A stretch of 5,297 nt of DNA from JBKEAJ01 sp047974415. GTDB lineage: Bacteria; Bacteroidota; Bacteroidia; Bacteroidales; Prolixibacteraceae. The notes under the pieces are model-generated. The model made no database searches and was not told where the DNA came from. It saw only the letters and a program-made list of their open reading frames with translations. The DNA is taken from the NCBI GenBank assembly GCA_047974415.1, contig JBKECH010000126.1:1-5297 (forward strand). The letters run 5' to 3'. Of the stretch, positions 1 through 5,297 are shown piece by piece. The position numbers and the translations under genes were made by a program. Each line of letters starts with the position of its first letter. The stretch's first letter is position 1.

Positions 1-2
1 AC

Positions 3-3000
3 GCGCAAAGAGCAATAACCGGGAAGGTTATTGACGACCAGGGGCTTGGCGTTGCAGGAGCTTCGGTAGTGCAAAAAGGGACGGTCAAAGGCACTATTAC
101 AGATGCCGACGGCAACTACTCGCTAACAGTCCCAGAGGGAGTAGTCCTGCAAATTTCCTTTATGGGAATGAAAACGCAGGAAGTGACGGTAGGAACTCAA
201 AGTGTTATTGACATTACTATGAAACCCGATGCAATCGGGGTTGATGAGGTGGTGGTGACGGCCTTAGGAATAAGAAGGGAGCAGAAAGCCTTAGGATATT
301 CAGTATCTAAGATAAAATCAGTTGATATCGTAAAGGCTAGTAATGACAATATCATGCGCTCGTTATATGGCAAGGCGCCAGGTTTACAGATTTCATCAAA
401 TTCAGGCTCTTCAACTTCTGCCGTTAAAATTAATATTCGAGGTGTCAACTCTCTTGGAGGCAATAACCGACCACTGATATTAGTTGACGGTATTCCTATC
501 GTTGATAATGGAGGGCAGTACTCGGGAAGAAATCAAACTGATCCAGGCTCCCCAATCAATGACATTAACCCTGAGGATATAGAGTCTTTTAACGTTCTGA
601 AAGGTGCTAATGCGGCGGCTCTGTATGGGTCTCAAGCTGCTAATGGAGTTATCCTTATTGAGACAAAGAAAGGTGCTAGATCACAAGGTATAGGAGTCAC
701 TTTCTCCACATCGTCAAGTTTTGAGAATGCAGTTATTTACGAGAATTTGCAGAATGAGTTTGGAGCAGGAAGGGATGGGGTGTTATATCAAGTTGCCGAT
801 GCGAATGGGAAGCCTTACTATGTATATCCTGGGGCTATTGATCCATTGACTGAAACAGCTCCAGTGAGCTCTACAAACATGAGTTTTGGCGCACGCATGG
901 ACGGGCAAAATACTCTATGGTGGGACGGACATATGCGACCATATTCACCACAAGTAAACAATGTGAAAAATATTTATCGACAGGGTATTACGTCAAACAA
1001 TACTGTGGCGATAGAGAATGCATGGAATAAGGGTTCGTATCGCGCTGCTTTTACAAGAAAAGATTATCAATCAGTTATTGATGGCCACAAACAAGGAAGT
1101 AATACAGCAAGTATTGCTCTGAATACTCAACTTCACAAACGTTTAAAACTAACAACGACACTTAATTATTTTAACATAAACACTACTAATCGTCCGATTC
1201 GTACTGACAGGATGGTAAATTATGGATTCCCACGATCTGAAATAACTCAGATGCTAAGGGACAATACTGTAAATCCTGACGGATACCTATATACTGACGA
1301 AGCCTATAATACCAACAGCAATGTGCGAAATAATGTGATGTTTCCTTTGTTTTGGATTATGAAACAGCGCAATAATACGGATCTTAAAAACAGACTGTTG
1401 GCCAATGCTGAATTAACTTTTACAGCAACAGATTTTTTGTCATTCAGACTAAAAGGTGGAGGTGATTTGGGTTTTACCGAGAAAGAAAATAAGGATCCTT
1501 GGCAGAGTAATGAACGCAATGGTTCTCGCTACAGGAAAGACACAGAAAAATACGCAAAGACTTATTACGAGACAATGGCAATGTTTAATAAGAAGGTGCA
1601 TGAAAATTGGACATTGAGTGCCAATGTTGGGTGGAGTTACAATGTTAATAAAAATACAAATGTGTGGAGTTCTACTGCTGGAGGTTTAAATATTAGAGAT
1701 TGGTATAGCCTAGCAAATACGGTAAACACAAGAAGCTCTAGTGGCTCTAGAGGAGAAGATCGTTTGATGGCATTATTTGGCTCAGGTACTGTAAACTTTA
1801 AGGACTTTAATTTCTTTGAATTCACTTATCGATACGACCAGTCCTCTATTCTACCTCCAGAAAGTAACAAATATGATTATTGGTCAGTCAGCAATAGTTT
1901 TGTTTTTAGTGATGCATTTACAATGCCTGATTTTTTCTCTTTCGGAAAGGTTCGTGCATCATATGCCCTTGTAGGGTTACCAGGATCTCGCTATTATGCA
2001 AATGATACTTATACATACGGAACCTTTAACGGAGTTACAATCAACTCATTCAACTCATCGGTCCCCCCAATAAATTTAAAGCGCGAGATGCAAAGAGCTG
2101 TTGAATTTGGTTTGGAAACATGGTTTTGGAATCGTCGTTTTGGGTTAGATCTAACATACTTTCACAATAAAAACTACGACAATATTCTGTCACTAACTGT
2201 TCCTCCTTCATCAGGGGCTGAAAATTTAAAAGCCAATGCGGGAGAAATGGTAAATAGTGGTATAGAGATAGCTCTTAATTTAGTACCTATACAGACGGAC
2301 AACTTTATTTGGCGTTCAACTATTAACTTTTCTACCATTAAAAACAAAGTGATAAGGTTAACTGATGAAATAAATGACTTCTATACTATTGGAGACCCAT
2401 GGGGAATACAATTTAGGAGTGAGGTCGGGGGGAGCTATGCGGACATCTATACTTACACATGGGAACGTAATGAAAAAGGAGAAAAATTAGTAGATGATAA
2501 TGGATATTGGATACAAGGTACCGAGTATAAAAAGGTTGGAAATGGGCTGCCTGATGGTTTTGGTGGGTGGTTAAATGATTTCACTTTTAAGAATTTCACT
2601 TTTAACATTGCATTAGATTATACTTTTGGAGGAGATATTGTTTCTCAAACAAATTTATGGGGGAAAGGGTATGGGCGCTTAGCATCCTCATTGGCAGGGA
2701 GAGATGAAGCTAATGGAGGCTTGCCATACTATCGTCAGAGCGATGGCTTGGGAGGCTACAGTTTGATACAGCTGCCTAATCACGCTGTTGCTTCCATACC
2801 ATCGGACGCTTATAATGATCCGAATTTGTTGAACGATGAGAAAATAGTATATCACGATGGTGTTATTCTTGAAGGAGTCAAATCCGATGGGAGTTCTAAT
2901 ACGACTATAGTATCGGCAAGCGACGCTTACTCAAATAGTTATGCTATGTTTAATTCTGAGGATGGAGTTTTTGACAACTCGTATGTAAAAGTGCGAGAAA

Positions 3001-3221
3001 TGTCATTAAGCTATCGCATTCCTCCTCAGATAGCATCGAGGCTAGGAATGCAAAATGCGTCAGTTGGTGTTTTTGGACGTAACTTATTTTACATATACAA
3101 GAGTGTTCCAAATATAGACCCTGAATCATCTATGGGTACTGAAGGTAGTAGCGCTTACTTGGAGATTACCCCCTACCCATCAACAAGGAGTTTTGGATTT
3201 AATTTCAGGTTTGCTTTCTAA
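3..3221 (+). CDS. SusC/RagA-family TonB-dependent outer-membrane transporter (5' end cut by window)
   Basis: This is the outer-membrane channel of a SusCD nutrient importer, which family knowledge says uses TonB energy to move bound oligosaccharides or peptides into the periplasm. The frame is open from base 3, giving 1072 visible residues, against roughly 1000-1100 for the family. The visible start, AQRAITGKVIDDQG, looks like a signal-peptidase site followed by the carboxypeptidase-regulatory-like domain (about residues 5-75, with ITDADGNYSL and ISFMGMKTQEV). A TonB-box-like DEVVVTALG lies at 81-89. The plug domain (about 95-225) has IRGVNSLGG, PLILVDGIPI and LKGANAAALYGSQAANGV. The rest is the beta-barrel, with the family signatures SYVKVREMSLSY (993-1004) and NIDPESS (1037-1043) and a terminal strand ending in FRFAF. 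The GTG at 69 lies inside the first domain and is not the start. SusD follows directly. The first ~100 codons are richer in GC than the rest. Family assignment is very secure; the substrate is unknown. Confidence 0.97.
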   Translation, partial: AQRAITGKVIDDQGLGVAGASVVQKGTVKGTITDADGNYSLTVPEGVVLQISFMGMKTQEVTVGTQSVIDITMKPDAIGVDEVVVTALGIRREQKALGYSVSKIKSVDIVKASNDNIMRSLYGKAPGLQISSNSGSSTSAVKINIRGVNSLGGNNRPLILVDGIPIVDNGGQYSGRNQTDPGSPINDINPEDIESFNVLKGANAAALYGSQAANGVILIETKKGARSQGIGVTFSTSSSFENAVIYENLQNEFGAGRDGVLYQVADANGKPYYVYPGAIDPLTETAPVSSTNMSFGARMDGQNTLWWDGHMRPYSPQVNNVKNIYRQGITSNNTVAIENAWNKGSYRAAFTRKDYQSVIDGHKQGSNTASIALNTQLHKRLKLTTTLNYFNINTTNRPIRTDRMVNYGFPRSEITQMLRDNTVNPDGYLYTDEAYNTNSNVRNNVMFPLFWIMKQRNNTDLKNRLLANAELTFTATDFLSFRLKGGGDLGFTEKENKDPWQSNERNGSRYRKDTEKYAKTYYETMAMFNKKVHENWTLSANVGWSYNVNKNTNVWSSTAGGLNIRDWYSLANTVNTRSSSGSRGEDRLMALFGSGTVNFKDFNFFEFTYRYDQSSILPPESNKYDYWSVSNSFVFSDAFTMPDFFSFGKVRASYALVGLPGSRYYANDTYTYGTFNGVTINSFNSSVPPINLKREMQRAVEFGLETWFWNRRFGLDLTYFHNKNYDNILSLTVPPSSGAENLKANAGEMVNSGIEIALNLVPIQTDNFIWRSTINFSTIKNKVIRLTDEINDFYTIGDPWGIQFRSEVGGSYADIYTYTWERNEKGEKLVDDNGYWIQGTEYKKVGNGLPDGFGGWLNDFTFKNFTFNIALDYTFGGDIVSQTNLWGKGYGRLASSLAGRDEANGGLPYYRQSDGLGGYSLIQLPNHAVASIPSDAYNDPNLLNDEKIVYHDGVILEGVKSDGSSNTTIVSASDAYSNSYAMFNSEDGVFDNSYVKVREMSLSYRIPPQIASRLGMQNASVGVFGRNLFYIYKSVPNIDPESSMGTEGSSAYLEITPYPSTRSFGFNFRFAF

Positions 3222-3262
3222 TAATAAAGAAAATGGGATTTACTAAAATTAAAAATGTACAT
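3222..3262 (+). promoter_or_regulatory. susC-susD junction and translation-initiation region
   Basis: The 41 bases between the susC stop and the preferred susD start are A/T-rich and show no Shine-Dalgarno sequence, as is usual in Bacteroidetes. I see no terminator or promoter here, so the two genes should share one transcript. The stretch AATAATAAAGAAA just before the alternative ATG at 3233 is A-rich with A at -3. That context is favourable in this phylum and leaves the exact start unsettled. Confidence 0.5.
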
Positions 3263-4837
3263 ATGAAAAAAATAATATTAAACATAGTCGCAAGTATGAT
3301 GCTCCTGATGAATTCCTGCAACAATATGGAGGACTATTTTTTAAACCCGGATAAATCGGTAGAAACGAAGATTGAATATTTATGGACACAAGGCTTGGTT
3401 AACTCAAACTTTAGACTTAATGCTAATGTTGCCTACACAATAAATTATGAGCGCATTGCCTATTGGACAGATCTTAGTTGTTTTGATGTTTCAGTACCTG
3501 CGCTAATGGACTTATCCAAGCCAGGTGGAAATGTAAGTACTTCAAACGATATTGGATATTGGAATCGCTACTACAAGTCCATAATGCCATCTTACATAGA
3601 AGCAGAACGTATCTATAAAGAAGAGTTGAGTGGTGCTGAGAGAGTTGATTATGACGTGTATATGAATATTATAAAGATCTGTAAAGCATTAGAAACCTCT
3701 ATAGCTACCGACCTTTTTGGAGATATGCCATATTCCGAAGCTTTCACTGCACGTTCTGACGATCAAATTATATTCCCGAAATTTGACACCCAGCAGTCTA
3801 TTTACTATGCTATTCTTGCAGATTTAAAAACTGCCGTTAATGGTTTAGCAGACATAGTATTAAACCAAAGTGAGGCGCAAAAAGCATTGCCAACACAAGA
3901 TTTAATTTACAACGGTGATATTTCAAGATGGCGTAAATTTGCAAACTCCTTACGTCTACGTTTGGCAATTCGCATCTCAGATATTGATGCAACTAAAGCA
4001 AAAGAGGTGATAAATGATTTAGCAGCCCAAGAATTGATCGAGAGTAATTTCGATAATACAATTTTTGCTGCTGAGGGTCCAGATGGATTGAATGGAATTG
4101 GAGAAGCGTACGGTTTATCCAATCGTACGCATTATGATTTTAGGCAGTATCGTGATACTTACGCTCCTGCACTTTTTGTGGATGAAATGAGTCGCACTAA
4201 TGATCCTCGCTTATCTATTACCTATAGTTATGCTAATTCTGCAGAGGCTTATGTCGGATTTTCAAATGATCCTCGTCAGGTACCATCAAATTTAAATACT
4301 AATTCCATATCGATACTTGACACTCTAACATTTGAGGAAAATATTGCTTTCCCTGGCATTGCTATGACAGCATCAGAGGTTCATTTCCTAAAAGCAGAAG
4401 CTATTAAACTTGGCTTTATGAGAGGGGATGCAGAAGATGAATATAAGAAAGGTGTTCGAAGTTCAGTCGAGTTTTATTTTTGGCTGCGTAACTTAAACAC
4501 TAATGCACAAGTTGCTACGCCATATCCAGCAGATATAGATGCCTTCATTATTAGAACGGGCTACACTGATGCCAAGGCGCTAGAGTCTATATGGATGCAA
4601 AAGCGCATTCATCTTGGAATAAGTATGCCATTTGAATCGTGGAGTGAATTTAGACGCACAGACTTCCCAAAGCTGTCAAGATATGTGCAAGGAGGGACTT
4701 ATTACAGGCGTCCAGTGCGATTTTTATACAGTACTGACGAAAGTGTTCAGAATAGTGAAAATTTTGAATCTTACAGGAATACAACCCAAAATGATAGAGT
4801 GTGGTGGGATGTCGTCAATCCTCAAGAAATAAACTGA
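3263..4837 (+). CDS. SusD/RagB-family nutrient-binding surface lipoprotein
   Basis: This is the partner of the upstream SusC. By family knowledge it is anchored on the outer leaflet of the outer membrane, binds substrate and acts as a lid over the transporter. From the ATG at 3263 it has 524 residues. It opens with a lipoprotein signal, MKKIILNIVASMMLLMNSC, with the lipid-accepting Cys at 19, followed by NNMEDYF, whose acidic residues fit a Bacteroidetes surface-export tag. Family motifs are ATDLFGDMPYSEAF (148-161), YNGDISRWRKFANSLRLRL (216-234), EVHFLKAEA (372-380) and a C-terminal block (444-471) with WMQKRIHLGI and FESWSEFRRTDFP. These resemble the SusD-like_2 subgroup (Pfam PF12771), though I could not run a profile search. 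An in-frame ATG at 3233 would add 10 residues (MGFTKIKNVH) and has a more A-rich upstream context; I prefer 3263 because it gives a compact, typical MKK lipoprotein start. No tryptophan or tyrosine can be assigned to substrate binding by eye. Confidence 0.95.
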   Translation: MKKIILNIVASMMLLMNSCNNMEDYFLNPDKSVETKIEYLWTQGLVNSNFRLNANVAYTINYERIAYWTDLSCFDVSVPALMDLSKPGGNVSTSNDIGYWNRYYKSIMPSYIEAERIYKEELSGAERVDYDVYMNIIKICKALETSIATDLFGDMPYSEAFTARSDDQIIFPKFDTQQSIYYAILADLKTAVNGLADIVLNQSEAQKALPTQDLIYNGDISRWRKFANSLRLRLAIRISDIDATKAKEVINDLAAQELIESNFDNTIFAAEGPDGLNGIGEAYGLSNRTHYDFRQYRDTYAPALFVDEMSRTNDPRLSITYSYANSAEAYVGFSNDPRQVPSNLNTNSISILDTLTFEENIAFPGIAMTASEVHFLKAEAIKLGFMRGDAEDEYKKGVRSSVEFYFWLRNLNTNAQVATPYPADIDAFIIRTGYTDAKALESIWMQKRIHLGISMPFESWSEFRRTDFPKLSRYVQGGTYYRRPVRFLYSTDESVQNSENFESYRNTTQNDRVWWDVVNPQEIN

Positions 4838-4945
4838 AATTTAAGGGAGGATCTAAGTTGATCTGTAGATGCAAATTGTAACTCCTTATTTTCTAACTCA
4901 AATACAGTATAGGCTGTTAGTAAGAAATATTGGTAATTTGTATTT
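4838..4945. other. Gene-free spacer after susD
   Basis: These 108 bases separate the susD stop from the inverted-repeat element. A 60-codon open frame begins here at 4869, but it runs straight through the left arm and central palindrome of that element, has no family-like sequence and is not credible as a gene. I see no promoter-like or repeat structure beyond a weak GATC...GATC spacing near 4850-4863. Confidence 0.6.
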
Positions 4946-5106
4946 AGAATCTGTCTATAAAGTCCAACATCTGTGTTACACTTGCTTTGCGAGTTGGTCA
5001 TTTACACAAGCAGAGACGCCCAATTTGGGCGTCTCTGCTTCCAATTCATAAACTCCCAGTATCCAAAACGGTAAGTTTTGATATTTAACTTTATAGTTCA
5101 GATTCT
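4946..5106. repeat. 161-bp nested imperfect inverted repeat, possible MITE-like element
   Basis: The left end, AGAATCTG-T-CTATAAAGT (4946-4963), is the reverse complement of the right end, ACTTTATAG-TT-CAGATTCT (5088-5106). This gives 8 + 9 paired positions separated by a one-versus-two-base mismatch, with weaker pairing continuing inward to 4971/5080. The midpoint of these arms (5026) falls within two bases of the midpoint of the perfect palindrome at 5008-5040, so both belong to one structure. Each flank also holds a small hairpin: 4980-4985 with 4989-4994 (one G-T pair), and 5064-5069 with 5075-5080. Matched terminal repeats, small size, no coding capacity and a position just after an operon fit a non-autonomous palindromic mobile element. 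A structured 3' untranslated region is the alternative. I find no convincing target-site duplication. The inverted repeat is certain; its mobility is inference. Confidence 0.7.
5008..5040 (+). terminator. Perfect 16-bp-arm palindrome, likely terminator hairpin for the susCD transcript
   Basis: AAGCAGAGACGCCCAA and its exact complement TTGGGCGTCTCTGCTT flank a single T. A realistic RNA fold is a 14-bp GC-rich stem with an AATTT loop. It lies 170 bases after the susD stop and is the strongest hairpin in the window, so it is the obvious candidate for ending the operon transcript. It lacks a real T-run on the 3' side (CTTCCAATTC follows) and is symmetrical, so it could act on either strand or simply be the core of the surrounding inverted-repeat element. 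Confidence 0.6.
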
Positions 5107-5297
5107 TGGTATTATAGCTGGGCTATATTTTGGTGTGCCTATCCATATAATATTGAAATATAGATGCATTACTTTTCTTTTGCGTATTAACAAAATGTTG
5201 CTTAACTTGCGGACTGAAAGACACGCTTGAGTGTCGATGGAAATATAATTTTTACTGTGTAATACATTGTTATTCAATTGTTTAAATATTGCTTTTG
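5107..5297. other. AT-rich gene-free tail of the window
   Basis: No open frame of useful length is present on either strand. Small structures visible are a 6-bp hairpin TATAGC-TGG-GCTATA (5113-5127), a 5-bp hairpin GACAC/GTGTC (5220-5235), a direct repeat GAAATATA (about 5154 and 5240), and an inverted near-match ATGCATTAC (5164-5172) / GTAATACAT (5259-5267). It could be the upstream region of a gene beyond the window or the downstream region of a minus-strand gene. Nothing here decides which. Confidence 0.5.

Noticed and set aside
197..463. 88-codon minus-strand open frame opposite the start of susC
   Set aside because: It lies entirely antisense to the conserved regulatory-like and plug domains; its sequence is explained as a shadow of that coding frame. 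The minus-strand frames at 1304-1519, 1637-1825 and 3907-4122 were rejected for the same reason.
4632..4832. 66-codon plus-strand open frame within the 3' part of susD
   Set aside because: It overlaps the strongly conserved SusD C-terminal region in another frame and has no supporting features.
4869..5051. 60-codon plus-strand open frame after susD
   Set aside because: It crosses the left arm and the whole central palindrome of the inverted repeat, has no recognisable composition or motif, and lacks an initiation context.
4931..5115. Target-site duplication flanking the inverted-repeat element (TTGGTA near 4930 and 5106)
   Set aside because: The left copy is about 10 bases outside the left arm while the right copy overlaps the end of the right arm, so the two do not bracket the element symmetrically.
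5179..5210. Possible Bacteroidetes-type promoter: TTTG, 20 bases, then TAACTTGC
   Set aside because: The -7 element matches the TAnnTTTG consensus poorly, no downstream gene is visible, and such partial matches are common in AT-rich DNA.
5202..5267. 21-codon minus-strand open frame starting MYYTVKIIFPS
   Set aside because: It is too short, with no initiation signal or recognisable family; short open frames of this length are expected by chance.

Overview
The window reads as a piece of a Bacteroidetes chromosome, most likely Bacteroidales. It carries an adjacent SusC-like and SusD-like gene pair, an arrangement essentially confined to that phylum. The DNA is AT-rich, there are no clear Shine-Dalgarno sequences, and the start-codon context is A-rich, all of which fit. 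I cannot name a genus.

Layout. Positions 3-3221 (+) hold a SusC/RagA-type TonB-dependent outer-membrane transporter. It is cut at its 5' end by the window edge and is probably missing only its signal peptide. Positions 3263-4837 (+) hold its SusD/RagB-type surface lipoprotein, 41 bases downstream, or 11 bases if an upstream in-frame ATG is used. The last 460 bases (4838-5297) contain no gene I can support. They do contain a 161-bp imperfect inverted repeat (4946-5106) centred on a perfect 16-bp-arm palindrome (5008-5040), followed by about 190 bases of AT-rich DNA.

How the genes work together. In this family the SusC barrel forms a TonB-energised channel and the SusD lipoprotein sits over it as a substrate-capturing lid. 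Oligosaccharides or peptides are bound at the cell surface and pulled into the periplasm. The two genes are almost certainly co-transcribed from a promoter upstream of the window. No glycoside hydrolase, peptidase, sigma/anti-sigma pair or hybrid two-component sensor is visible, so the substrate cannot be assigned.

What deserves a second look. The transporter pair looks ordinary. The least expected structure is the nested palindrome after susD. It has matched outer arms (17 paired positions), a central 16-bp stem and a small hairpin in each flank, so its transcript could fold like a cloverleaf. It may be a small non-autonomous mobile element, a terminator, or both. A second signal is a step in GC content inside susC: third-position GC is 47% in the first 100 codons and about 24% in samples further in, which suggests a mosaic gene. 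I see no evidence for a new enzymatic or defence system.
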